DNA from: Clonostachys chloroleuca
Lineage: Eukaryota > Ascomycota > Sordariomycetes > Hypocreales > Bionectriaceae
DNA: 64,000 nucleotides
Reading direction: 5' to 3'
Assembly: GCA_037952775.1 (NCBI GenBank)
Contig: JBANAY010000003.1
Location: 29,264,001-29,328,000, forward strand
A program made the translations under genes and the position numbers. How positions within the stretch are numbered: position 1 is the stretch's first letter; each line of letters starts with the position of its first letter. Of this stretch, positions 46,321 to 58,913 are shown one piece after another. The notes under the pieces are model-generated. The model did not search any database. It was given only the letters and a program-made list of their open reading frames with translations, and was not told the DNA's origin.

Positions 46321-48699
46321 ATGGTTGCTACACAATACCCCGTGCGTCCGGCTCTAAGCCACGAGGAGAAGGAAATAACCGGTTATGTCGAGCCCTGGGT
46401 TGTCTCGCCCGGTGACACAGCTGATGTCAAAGTAAGTAATCCTGGCTAGCTTCATCTCGGGGGCAAATGCTCATATTCTTAGGTATCCTCCACACAGCCC
46501 AATCTCAAGTACAAGCTCGTGCGTCTACTCCAGGGTCTTGATATGCCCCATGCTCCCACACCTGCCAAGGAGATTATAGAGCATGGCCCCAAAGGAGAGC
46601 TTAAGGGGCGATTCCAGGCATCTCACCCCGGGTCCTATGCTAGAGTAGACGGATGGGCAAGAGACCCACTACTGAGCAAGTCTGACGGTGTTGAGATTGA
46701 CTTCTATGCACAACCTTGGATGTTGAACAGTCCCCATCCTCAAGCCATCATCTCAAACCTTGACGTAAGCAAGAGTAAGGGGCTTTGCATACTTCTAGAC
46801 ACTCATCAAAACCTTGTCATTTGGATCGGCACTGAAAAGGGCATTGAGACTAAGAAGATTACATCCTCTGCCCGTCATGAGCGCTGGTTCCGCCTTCGCG
46901 TTACCATCCAAGGCAAGGACCTCCAGATCCATCTGTCCCACATTGCCACTGGAAATGAGATTGCCCCAGGCCCATGCACTGTCCAAACTACGCTCGCTAG
47001 TGCCGCTAGTCTTGACTCTGGAAGCCCGTTGTACTTTGCGGCGACCTTGGCTGCCAACCCAGCATCGACTTCCGAGTTTCCAGTACACTTCTTCAACGGA
47101 AGAATTGACTCACCCAGCTTTCGAGCCCTTGGACGGAAGAGTTGGGATATTGCTAAGTACGACTTTTCGGTTGGTATCGATACGGACGAGATCTTTGATA
47201 TCTCAGGATCTGGGCTTGACGGTGTCCTCATCAATGCTCCAACCCGCGCCGTTCGTGGCCACGACTATGATCACAAACTGATTGGTGTCGGCTGGAAAGA
47301 GGCAACGTATGGCTACGGAGCGATCCACTTCCACGATGATGACCTTGATGATGCAGCATGGGATACCGACTTTCAATTTACAGTGCCTGCTGATCTTCGA
47401 TCTGGTGCATACGCTATTGAAGTCCAAGACACTGAGTCCGACCTTAAGGATTCGATTGTCTTCTTTGTACGACCAAAAGAAGTCCGGCCCCAGGCCAAGA
47501 TTGCGTTTGTGTTTTCTACGTTTACCTACCTGGCCTATGCCAACGAGCACATGTACGACGAGACCAAATCAACGCACATCTCATTCCCTGAGGGGGTCCA
47601 GCTAGTAACCTCAGACAACTATCATAAGATGGTCAGACGCCATGACCTCGGCCTCGCCATCTATGATCTCCATAGCGACGGCTCAGGTGTGGTGTACAGC
47701 ACGACGAAGCGACCAATCCTGAATGTGCGCCCTGACTATATCCACTGGGGCTTCCAGCGACCTCGAGAATTCTCTGCTGACCTGCTCATGGTCGGGTTCT
47801 TGGAGAAGCATTTCGGCGATGGCTACGATATCCTTACGGACCACGACCTCCATCTGCGAGGCCCCGCCGTTTTGGCCCAGTATGATGTAGTTATATCTGG
47901 CTCTCACCCCGAATACCCTTCTTTCGAATCCCTTGATGCTTATGAGGGTCACGTCAAGAATGGGGGTTCTCTCATTTATGCGGGAGGAAATGGCTTCTAT
48001 GTGAGTGAATTCGACGCAAGCGCCTCTTGACGTGTGTTCTAACTACTTTTCAAACCGTAGTGGAAATCCGTGACTGATCCCAAACGACCTCACCGCATGG
48101 AGGTTCGTCGGGCAGATGTTGGGGCGAGGACTCATCAGAATCCAGCCGGCGAACGACATCACGCCCTCAACGGACAGCTCGGCGGTCTCTGGCGCTCCCT
48201 GGGTCGTTCGCCAAATGAGCTTTGGGGAATCGGAAGCTGCGCCTCTGGAAAAGGCCCTGGTAGACCCTTCATCCCTACGAAAGAAGCCCTTGACAACCCA
48301 CAGCTATCCTGGGTTTGGAAAGGGCTCAACGAGGAGTCCAAGAAGCTTCTTGGTACTAAGGGGCTGGCCGGCGGAGCGAGTGGTGATGAGCTCGACCGGC
48401 TGGATGTGGCCATTGGAAGTCCCGAGAATGCCATTCTGCTGGCTAGAAGCGAGCGGCACGACGACCACTTCATGCTATTCAACGAAGAACTCATCTTTCC
48501 TATGATTGGCACGCTTGGTTCTACATCTCCTCTCGTTAGGAGTGACATGGTGTATTACGAGACGAATGGGGGCGGGTCCGTTTTTAGTGTCGGAAGTATC
48601 AACTGGAATAATTCTCTGGCCTGGGATGGATACCAAAATGACATTGCTCAGATCACCGAGAATGTAATTCGCGAGTTTCTTGCTCGTGGGAGGAAATAG
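46321..48699 (+). CDS. N,N-dimethylformamidase large (beta) subunit-like protein
   Basis: Three exons: 46321-46431, 46483-48000 and 48061-48699. Phases agree, giving 755 residues. Architecture matches the large subunit of bacterial DMFase: an N-terminal segment (Y-V-E-P-W-V-V-S-P-G-D), a laminin-G/concanavalin-like region (about residues 90-230), and a C-terminal Rossmann-like domain with V-F-S-T-F-T-Y-L-A-Y-A-N, S-G-S-H-P-E-Y and G-G-S-L-I-Y-A-G-G-N-G-F-Y. The family hydrolyses N-substituted formamides using an unusual mononuclear Fe bound by two Tyr and a Glu; I have not aligned the exact ligands. The bacterial enzyme also has a small subunit, which I did not find here. With the divergent MFS gene it forms a likely uptake-plus-hydrolysis unit for amide nitrogen. 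Confidence 0.85.
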
Positions 48700-49420
48700 G
48701 ATGATAATCTCTACTAGCTCTATCACTGGGTGAAAATCTAATGACTGTAGTTCAGCCCCGTGTTCTGTTATAGAAATAACCTCACCTCCCTGCTTACTGT
48801 TCTTATTTAAGGTAGTGCTTCAGCTGCGAATGTCACTATCTACTCACTGATTTCCCCCCTCGCCAAATACTTCTGAATGGAATGGAAGAACCGGAATAGC
48901 TGAACGCTGTGTTCTCACCTTTCCCCACAGCTCAGGTAATGTTGGGAGCTACCATTGCCTGTTTATGGGCCGTCAGGATCCAGGAATCTCACTCCACTCC
49001 AGACTTCAGGGATCTTCACAACTTAGTCTGTGTTTGGAAGTATCTCTAGCCAATGGCACCATCATATCCTCGCCCATGTGATCCTTCGGACGGCGGGAAT
49101 AAGAGTGGGCTCGGAGAAAATCATCACCTCTCATGCCCCTCCCTTACAACGTCCCATCTGAACTCTCGCCTGCTGTTGCGTGCCACCGTCAAGACCCATA
49201 GGTTGGCTTTTCGTCTGCAAACACAGTTGCGCGGCATATTGACTGGATCGAGCCACTGAATACTGGCCTCCTTTAAAGGGCAAATGCATCAGTGAATTAT
49301 ATTATCGGTACTAAAGCCCTGAGGGAAATGAACCTTTTATCCCTTTGAAATTGTTTTCTTACAATTTTCAGGAATAGCTTTGTTCGCATTTGTATTAGAC
49401 AATATGGATAATTTTTATCG
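48700..49420. other. Convergent intergenic region
   Basis: 721 nt between two converging genes. No supported gene; only frames of 72 codons or fewer. Confidence 0.5.
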
Positions 49421-52400
49421 TTAGTAGCGATTATATTCGTCTTCACCTTGAGGCGACCGAGAAGAGCAAACCAAACCCCTGAGTCTTTGTACCAACTTAT
49501 CAAAAGGTTCGACAATGCGAAAGATCCATGGATCCGGGATAAGGCGGACCAAACCGCCCCAAATCAAAAAGACCGACGCGGTAACTACACAAATAGCCCA
49601 GTCTATGTTATCAAGGCCGCCAGGCAAAGTTTGAAAAGCGGCAGACCCAAAGAGGATAATCACGACTTGAATCCCGGCTGCTAGACAGATGATGCCAATG
49701 AACAATATGTCGCGATGGACATCTTCGAAGATATTCAAGTTATTGTCGACGCGACGACTGTTGAATGCATTGAAGATCTGCATCCAGAAGAACGTGTTGA
49801 ATATGATCGTGTTCAACTTAAGTTTCAAAGCGAGATCAGATATATCAAAACCGAGAATGAGAGGCCCATTGAAGTAGAGTACCAAGGTGACGGTAAGTTG
49901 ATAAACGGATTGGCCAACAATCATCTTCCACATCTGTCCACCGAGAGTTGTTAGTACTTATCGATCGACGAGCTTTTTTTGAGGGATTGTTACACTACAT
50001 TTGATGTTATCAGAGATGGCTTGAACTCTGGTTTGCGATCTAGGACCTTGATAGCAGATGAATTGGTGACTAGAGCAAGAGCGGCGACAGGGTTTAGAAT
50101 AAGACAGATCCAGAGCAGTTGAGAAGCCTCAATTGTAGGTTTCATGTCCTTGTCGGCTACTGCTGTGATGACTACTGTGAGCACCACAGCTATTATACCT
50201 GGCAGTTGGAACTGCGATGAAATTTAGCCAAAATTCCTGCCAGATAGGTTTGAAAAGTAAAGGGGCCTGGTTTGAGTTACCTGAATACACCTTCGAACTG
50301 CGTCAGTAAGAGATCGTGACCACCTAATGGCTTTGATGATAGTATCAAAGCTCTCAAATATCAGTATGATGCTTGATGCATTCTTTGCCATTTCAGTACC
50401 AGAAATCCCCTTGGAGAAGCTGACATTAGCGCTCTTTAAAGCCACGACAGCCTCAGCATTATCATCACACAGAGCCACAGTCTCGCCGAGATCCTTGAGA
50501 CGACCCACCATGACCATCTTGTCCTCTGGAGAGGCCCTCGCTAGGATCTGCATTCTCGGGAGGATCACGCCCGTTTCTTCTTCAGAGAGGTGGCGGAAGA
50601 TTGGACCTTCAATAGCTAACCCATCTGTAAGAATTCCGGATTCAGAGGCGATAGCTCGAGCGGTGGCAAGACTCTCCCCAGTAACCAGTCGGACGCTAAT
50701 TCCTGCTTTTTGGGCGTTCATTACTGCATCTGTGATACCATCCTGTAGGGAATTGGATACAAATACAATCCCAATTAGTGTAGGGCCATGTAAGGAGGAG
50801 TCTTTATCGCCACTGATGCTGTGGATGGTTTCTAAATCGCCGGTAGGCCATTGCGTGAAATCGGTATAGGTAATGCTGATAGTTGTAGATGACTGGGTGC
50901 TATACTGAGAAATTGCTTCAATATGAGCCTCTCGACGAGCTTTCAGTAGGGGGATCTGCTCAAATTCATCGAGTTCAGTCTCGCACCATCCAAGCACTGT
51001 CTCGGCGGCGCCGATGATGTAGAGTCGATATCCATTACTTCTCTTCACAACAGCCCCAGAATATTGCCTAGAGGGACTGAATTCCATGATGTGAACAATT
51101 TCCACATTGGACCTGACTTCTGCTAGGTTTTGCAGCCCGAGATGAGCCTCCGCAAACCGAAGCAATGCGACCTCTATTTTCGACCCGACAAAGGTATAGC
51201 CCATAGGCGCGTCAATCTGATAGGCCAAGGAAGTAACAGATATAGCCTCAATCAAAGCTTGGCGAAGGGCAGGACTGATTTCTGGCTTCCATAGGGAGCG
51301 TCCAGTCGCTGAGTTTATTTTACACAACTCCGTAGAACCAAAACGACCCCCAACAACAGTTGTTATATGGCTTGTCTAAGTTAATATTAGTACAAGGGCG
51401 ACCGTTAATCTGGATTGTGTACATACCAATGTTCCCGCTATGTTCAAACAGATAGTGGTGACGTTGCCTATTGTCTCACATGACGGTTGCGGTTTCATTA
51501 AAATGCCATCATTCCACATCTTGGAATATATAAAGGCTAAGGGAAACTTGGAGAGAAATTTCCCCAAACTAGCACTCGCGATAGCTAGAGATATTAGAAG
51601 GATGCTCACAAAAGCGGATGCTTTGTCCAGGGATGACCCGGAAATATGTGGAAGAATAATAAGAAAGCGAATAAAGAGGGTTGTGAACAAAATGAGTGCA
51701 GTGAAGGACACAAATTTTGTCACGCGAGTTATAAGCTTCCGCAGATTGGGTTCGAAAGGGCTCTGGAATTCGGAAGGGCGACAAGACATGAGTACTTTAC
51801 CCAGACCGCTGTAGATCCCCACGGATGTGCAGATATACTTTCCACTGCCTGCATTAACGTAAGTTAGTTGATTGATTTTGCAGATTACGATGTCAAGTTG
51901 GACTGACCTTCTATGATTTTGGCTCCAGATAAAATGAAGGGGTCCTGTTGGCGATATTGACCTGATTTCAACGCCTCCAGAACCATTTGACCACCCGATT
52001 TCCGAATGAAATCAGATTCTCCAGTCACCGAAGACTCGTCACACTTTAGACCAAAGCTCTCGACACAAATGCCATCCACAGGTACAATGTCACCTGTTTG
52101 GAGGAAGAGAATATCGCCCACCACCACATCAGAGCTCGCGATCGTGACAGTTCGGCCTGACCTCATGACTCTAACATCGGAAGTATTGATGTACTTTCGA
52201 AGTTTCAAGAACACTTTATCAGTATACCGGCCACAGAGCCAGTCAATCGTGAGATTGAGCACTATGGCTGCGCACACTACGGTCATCTCCGCCCAACGAA
52301 CCGAGAAACCTCTCCTGGAGATATCGTCATCGATTACAGTCTGATACACCCCCAGCACTAGAGCAATAATGGCTATAACGGACAGCATAGCCCAGCTTCT

Positions 52401-55400
52401 CCTGTTTGATGTATGTGTGAAGCGCCACCACGGAGGAGCCTTGTTGCGAGGAAGAACATTGCTCTTAAACACACGGATGCGATCTTCGAAAGGTTGTGCT
52501 GAGCTATTATATGCGCGACTTGTGGGATCACGCCGCTCCACCTTTGCGGTCGTCGCTTCGTCGAAGCTGATAGTCCCTAAGGCTGTGGTTTCGTCAGCAC
52601 TCAGCCCTGCCGTTGTGTCCGACTGCAGCCCACAAACAATCCCATCAAGGCCGCCTAGAGTGGAAAATACATTGAGTGAGTTTGGGTGCATTAGCATATT
52701 AAGTTGTCCCGGGGAGAAGGCGAATGGGTTGTTGTCTACGCGGAAGTCATCCTCCTGGCCTGCCTCCGGCGTTATGACGAAATCTGGGTCGAGGCCGGGC
52801 TTCTCCTCTCTGGAATCGTATGAATCGGCCCTACGGGTGTGGAATGATGATTCCCTGTGGGTACCCGCGGAAGTAAAACTCAAGACGCTGGATTGATCTA
52901 TGGTGAGCCTGCGCGATGGCTTCAGGCCCTTTTCGTTAGGAGCAGTGTGTCCAGACCGAGGGGATACCGGCACTACAAGACTGACATCTTGTTTTACTCC
53001 CAGTAAAGGAATCCATGAATCAAGCTCAAAGTTGGCCGCACACTCATAAAGGCAAAAGCCTTTCGGGAAATCTTCCCTGAGGGCGACCACGCGTGTCCAG
53101 GTGTTTTCGTCCAACAAGCGTGCTATCACTGGGCTCGCGTCCATCTTTGCTGATTGAGCTTCTATCGCATGACTAAATAGCTCCAGAATGGCGTAGGATA
53201 ACAACGCAGGGAAGTCCTCTAATATCTGAGACTTTCCAGATATGGAACTGGACATGGCAGAGTGGTACACAGACGCTGAGGGTGACGCATCTTCGATGGC
53301 CGCTTGGCTTACTTCGAGCCATCGGGTGATATCAGGCTCTCCGTCGGTTTCACTAGAGGCGACGATTGCTTCTAATACAGGCTTGCCATTAGATGGTTCA
53401 TTATCGAGATCCCCTTGAGCTGAATACTCAGCGCTAGGATAACTGATTTTAGGGGCTGGCTTCACTGGGCGGGAAAGGTGCCTTGCTTGTGTTCTCTTTG
53501 TAGCTTCGACTCGGCCTTCTTTGGCTCGTGCTCTAGCTTGAATCAAAGCATCGAGCTCCATAATGTTGAGGTAGTCAAGGCACGAGTGCATGATAGATAG
53601 ATGTCCGTCTCCAATCAGATTGAGATCCAGTCTGTGGTCCAAGGCGTTGAATCCTTGTCCTAGCAAGAAGAACTCTCTCACTGATTCGTGTATAACTTGA
53701 ACAACGCGGGTATCTCCAGCTTCAAGGCTAAGTGAGCCCGCCCTAGCGAGAACGGAAGTATCGGATGTCCTGTCTTGTGCGTCATCCGGCCGGTCCCGTT
53801 TAATCTCCAGTAGCCCTTTCGACATGCTCCTCACCCATCGCTCGAGTTGATCGCCATTTTCAACACAGTTGTCTGATGCACGCCACTCGGCTAAAGACAA
53901 CGGCGCCGGCTTTTGAATGAAAGCAAGGACGTGATACCATTCATATATTCGCAGTGGCCTTTTAGCCAAGACACCCCATTGGAAGAGCCATAGTGTCAAT
54001 TGCTTTGTATCTGGCTCAACAGATGACAACATTTGCTTGAACAACTCTTGGAGGGCCTGTGGCAAAATATCTACTTCTTTGAGCAGAGATCGGATGTTTT
54101 TGCCTTCATCCCACTTCCGCAGAACCCCCTCAACAACGAGGACTGCCCAGAGAAAGATCCCAGCCGACTTTTCCAGAATACGATCTCTCAGGGTTGCCCA
54201 TTGATCTGCATCTGCCGCTATCCCGAGCTGGAATTTCTGTTCCACGAATGTTGTGATATCGCGCTGGTTGTGGTCTTCAATGACTATCTCGGGGCAGTTG
54301 CTCAGGGTGATGGAAGAATGTCTGCTAGATATGCATACATTGAGGCTAACGCCGTTCTCGCGTGCTGTCATTGTTGCGTCGCGCCAAAAGTAGGCCTGCT
54401 GCCGCACACTATCTGCATGGCACTCGTCGAGGGCATCAATAAAAATGAACAAGCTCTTGGACCCAGACTGGGTAAAAGCTAAGTGGAAGAACGACTGAAA
54501 GTCCTCTTCATCCCAGACGGCGGTGTACGGTAAGCCCTCGTGATCGTAAGCCCTCGTGATCCTCAACTGCGCCCTTCTCTCTCGCAATTGAGCAAAATTT
54601 ATTAAGGTTTTCGCGATCCCTTAATAACAATTGGTACAGCAGGGACTTCCAGAAACCCACAGCTGAGCGTTCAAGCTCCGTGCCTTTGGCGCTGAAGAAA
54701 AAGCCCGCCGTTAAGAAATCGGAATTGATATTCCCCTGATTTGTTCTTTGAAAGGCCTCCTTCATCAGAATGGATTTCCCTGTTCCTGGCTTTCCTTTAA
54801 CCCAAAGAAGACCATTGTGTTTGTCTTGGTCCCTCTGATTTAACCAATTTTGGTATAAATGATGATCAAATAGCCACGAACATGTGCTACCCGCTGGTCT
54901 TCCGATTCCGTGATATCTGGCATGAAGGCCTGGAGACCATAGCCACTGGAGTGCTCTGGTCTCCTCATCGCTTAGATGATCATCCCCGGGCAGTTGCATC
55001 CTTTGAATTGAGGGGAGGTCCTTGAACTGGGGCTGGAGAAGCTGCTTGTGGATTTCTTCGTGGGCTGTCATCTCCTGTAGTTTCTGAACCGAGCTGTATA
55101 TCGAACGGAACTCTCCGGCTACTTTCCGGTAGTTCGCATCCTTATCACCATAAAAACGGCATAGCTCGTGATGATTGGCCTGCAATGTCTCAGCGCGCTC
55201 ACGATGGTCTCCTAAGGTAGAAGAGTAGTCTGGGACGATCTTGGTCGTCAGAGCACCGAGGCCTAGCTTTGCCACTGGAAGCCCTTCTTGGAATGTCTTG
55301 ACCTGAAAGTCATATTCTTGCCAAATTGCCGAGAAGGACTCCTGGGCGCGTTCCAAATCGGTTGTTTTCAGGCCCAGAGCATCGAGAAGGGCGGGAGTCG

Positions 55401-56207
55401 TGTCAATCCCGAGTGTGCTGGCAATCGACCGCACGTATTCACCAAGGGCCGCAAGATCTGGACTTCCGCGATGGGGTGTACCAAGGAACACGACTGCAGC
55501 GGTAGACTTGACAACATCTTTGTGTGCCAAATCTGTAGACATTGACGACCGACCAAGCGCCTCGATGAGCGGTTAGCAATTGAGTAGACCAAATGCATAA
55601 CGGGACAAGCCTCACCTCTTTCACGACAATTCCCCCAAGACTATGAGCCACAAATACCACGGGGCGACCAACAAGTCTTTCTCGAATCAGGGAAAACAGA
55701 AGATCCTTCCCATGAGCAAGTAGGGATCCCTTGTTCGCCGGGCCAGACAAGTACTTTGTAATCTTGGAATCGTACCCAAATACGAGGATTCTCGCATCCG
55801 GACACTCGCTGGGTAGCAGATCTTGAGGCCAAAAGATGGGCTCCAATTCCAGATCAACACCACCCCAGGTGTCTTTGAGTATTGGCTTCCCATTATCATC
55901 CACAGGCGTGCTCTTGGCTGACTTCCAGCTGAGCTTGCGCAGCCCACTTTGGCGCCCATCCCCTTGAACCTCTGGAGATGTTTGTGAAGATTTTGTCGTG
56001 CTACTGGGCTTTTTCAACCACGACCTGTACGGATGGCCATGCAAGCCGTGAACAATTACGATACTGTAAAGCAGAAATCAAAATCTGGCCTGCAGGGTGC
56101 AAATGGGGGATTTGATGCGGGGAACACAGCACTTACTCAACAATCGGCACTCTGCCTAGGGGCTCGTAGACCACGGAGATGCCCGTATCAAGGATTTCCT
56201 TCCTCAT
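49421..56207 (-). CDS. NLR-like protein: alpha/beta-hydrolase, NACHT and PMCA-type pseudo-ATPase fusion
   Basis: Seven exons: 56207-56137, 56063-55616, 55560-51908, 51848-51427, 51375-50281, 50211-49999 and 49933-49421. If one copy of a 16-bp tandem duplication in exon 3 (54530-54561) is discounted, the total is 6399 nt (2132 residues) with every phase consistent. Residues about 15-290 form a PGAP1/DUF676-like hydrolase (H-G-L-H-G, then A-H-S-L-G-G with the nucleophile Ser). The NACHT follows, with Walker A G-K-P-G-T-G-K-S at 429-436 and Walker B F-I-D-A-L-D-E-C near 540. From about residue 1110 a PMCA begins (F-A-F-S-P-G-Q-L-N), with actuator loop T-G-E-S, nucleotide-binding region and C-terminal membrane helices. 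Ankyrin, WD40 and TPR repeats are absent. The P-domain Asp is Asn, and other catalytic and Ca2+-site residues are replaced. The ATPase part is joined to the NACHT within one uninterrupted 900-codon frame. Confidence 0.85.
54530..54561. repeat. 16-bp perfect tandem duplication in the NACHT coding exon
   Basis: GTAAGCCCTCGTGATC occurs twice in a row. 16 is not a multiple of three, so the duplication shifts the frame between Walker A and Walker B. The frame before and after match if one copy is ignored. Confidence 0.95.
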
Positions 56208-57823
56208 TGTTTCATCTTCGTACCAATCCTATGAACACAGCTGACGAATTGAGAACAAACTTTCTTGAAATGAGATGCGAGGGTAAGAAGTGAGGCTGAG
56301 CGACTGTCCGCCCTCTCGACTCTTGACATTGGCCAAGTGCAGGTCAGCTGACAAGCCACCAATTGAAATGCCTGCGTAAAGTGCACTTTTCTTTTTGGTG
56401 ATCAGTCAGTTCCGAAATATAAATGACGATGATGGCTCTATACCGGAAGGGTCACGCGAGCCACTATCACTAATTCTTCGAAGGACACAATATTCTCCAT
56501 AGAAAGTTTTCATTCGTTGGTAATTCAACGAAGGGAGGCTTTGATAAAAAAAGGGTTGTTAGGAAGGTTTGCTTATATTATGAGAAATAAAACCTTACCA
56601 TGATGCCTGTGATATGAATAAGGTATTGGTCGGATATCATGGTCTCCTTGGTTATTGCTAGACCTGTGCCATGAGATGGCGTGCCGGGACCAAGCCAGTC
56701 TCCGAGTTGCTAAAATTCGGATTCCAAAGCTCGTCTATGCCTCTGGGTTGGGCTAATCAAGATGCATATTCATGAAGCTGTAGCTGTCCTTGATAGTTTT
56801 TCCAAGGCAAGATGACAACTACATCCTCCCAGATATCTTGTGGCACGGTTATCCGTGGAATCTTGGCATTAGGCGGCACCACCACAAGATGCCACCAAAA
56901 TTGAACAGGAACGCTGTGGTTGGGCAAAGGTCCCAAGTCACATCCTCATGGAGGGACGGAAGACGTGAAATAGCATCATCCAATGCCTTCGAGCACGGTG
57001 CCTTGCCGCTTTGGAAGTTATCCTGGACGCGATTCAGAGAATCACAATCTTGATATAGATTCCTGGATGGCTAAATCAAGTAACGCACTCTGACGGCTTG
57101 GAAGAGCAAGTGCAGGGATTGCTGTAAGAGCTAGGGTAGTAAGGCCAATCAGAGCTACAAAAGCAGGTTGTTTAACCAATCAAGCAAAGTAAAAATGTCA
57201 GAGGAGCATACCTTTATGTGTTGTGCGATGCCGTGGACGTGAATGTGTTGTTGATGACCGAAACAAGGGATGAGAAGCTAGCGACGACTTTTTCGCACCT
57301 CAATAATTGGTTCCAGGCAACAAATTCCTCGAAGTCTGTATCAAAACTAGCAAAGGAATCGACATGCTATCAAATCCATTTTAATTTGAATATATAGTAT
57401 AATTAAAAATTAAATTAATTCAGACTATTCCCGCCGACGACTACTACGCGGGGACGGGTCTCTGTATTAGTGGTGTTGATGTGATTGATTGAGCAAGATG
57501 AGAGAGAGTGACGGCAGAGGTGCGTCAGGGCATTAGAGTGCGTTGATCCCCCGCCTTTAGTTGACAATGACGACCGAATCACAAGTTCGGGTGTCTATAT
57601 TGGGACAGCCGCAAACTCTGCAGTGTATCCAGGCATGCAACGTTACCACGACTATAATGATCATGTCATGCACTTTGTCGCCCGAGCTGCGTCTACATAC
57701 TATCACCAGTCAAGCTTGATCCGGCAGCCATCAGTATCTGACGTTGTCTCCTGGATGGAATGCACTTCATCTAGTCGTATATTTGAAGTTCTCGTTTATA
57801 GAACTACTCTCTAAGCCAAAGCT
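56208..57823. other. 1.6-kb gap without a supported gene
   Basis: Upstream region of the NLR-like gene and of the metallophosphoesterase. Short frames only (87 codons or fewer), no motif. An AT-rich patch is at 57375-57420. Confidence 0.5.
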
Positions 57824-58913
57824 ATGGGGGTTCTTACGCGACTTGGCCTTCGTCGCAGCAGCATTTGGGAGCCGTATACTATTCTGGACTATCTGATATC
57901 GTCGCCGTTGATTTACTTGAGCATAAAATTCTACTACTTCATTCTCTTCCTTCGAGGATGCCCAGTCCACCCCCCAAGGATAAGCCCGCTGTCCGTCTCG
58001 TCTGCATCGCTGACACCCATAGTCAGACCGTGACAATCCCGGATGGCGATATCCTGATCCACGCAGGAGACATCACGCATGCCGGAACCGTTGCCGAGCT
58101 CAACACTCAATTCGACTGGCTCCGTTCGAAACCACATCCCGTCAAGATCGTCATCGCAGGGAATCATGACTACTGGTTCGATCCGGTCAACCGCCCTACC
58201 GAAGATGTTTGCTCGGGCCAAGTCCCAGACTTGACAGGTCTGATTTACCTTGAGAATAGCTCGACTTTGCAAGAAGTCAAGGGGCGCAAGCTTCACATTT
58301 ATGGTGCGCCGTATATGCCAAAGGTTGATGGCTACAGATTTGCGTATGTAATTGAGAAATATTACCTATTATTTTCGACAAGAATACTAATATGAGCGTG
58401 TCTCTCCAGGTTCGAATATACTGAAGCCACACAACCTTGGCTAAACAAAGTCCCGATGGAGACAGATATCCTCGTCACTCACTGTCCTCCGGTAAGGTCC
58501 CTGAGTTCTCCCTCTTTGACTGTCTCTTGCTGATCCATACCCAGCAACACCACCGTGATCTCTATCAAGGATGTCCGCACCTTCTGCGCGAGGTCTGGCG
58601 TGTCAAGCCCTTGCTTCATGTTTTCGGCCATGCGCATTGGTGTCACGGAACTGAAGCTATCTTTTTTGACAAGTTTCAGGCAACATACGAGCGCTTGCTC
58701 TCTCGCCCCCGCCGCGGACTGATCGGGGACTTCATCCCTAACCAGAAATGGCTTGATGTCCTCATATTCGTCTACTATGGTATCTACGGCGCTTTGTTGT
58801 CGTGGCTGCGAACCGGTGCTGATGGTAATCGGGGTAGCATGATGGTCAATGCCGCACAGGTACATGGGAATACCGGTAAGGTTAAAGATAGAGCCATTGT
58901 ACTGGATATTTAG
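57824..58913 (+). CDS. Calcineurin-like metallophosphoesterase (frame interrupted once)
   Basis: The ATG at 57824 starts an N-terminus with a hydrophobic segment (L-I-S-S-P-L-I-Y-L...) that may be a membrane anchor. A second frame from about 57976 carries the catalytic domain. Exons continue across introns near 58344-58410 (GTATGT...CTCCAG) and 58495-58544 (GTAAGG...ACCCAG). Metal-site motifs are in order: I-A-D-T-H, H-A-G-D-I-T, G-N-H-D-Y-W, T-H-C-P-P and F-G-H-A-H. All are present, so a dinuclear phosphoesterase centre is expected. Fungal relatives are annotated as Ser/Thr phosphatase-like or UPF0046-type; the substrate is unknown. The two frames join if one C is added to the C6 run at 57970-57975; alternatively translation starts at the ATG at 57958. 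Confidence 0.8.
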
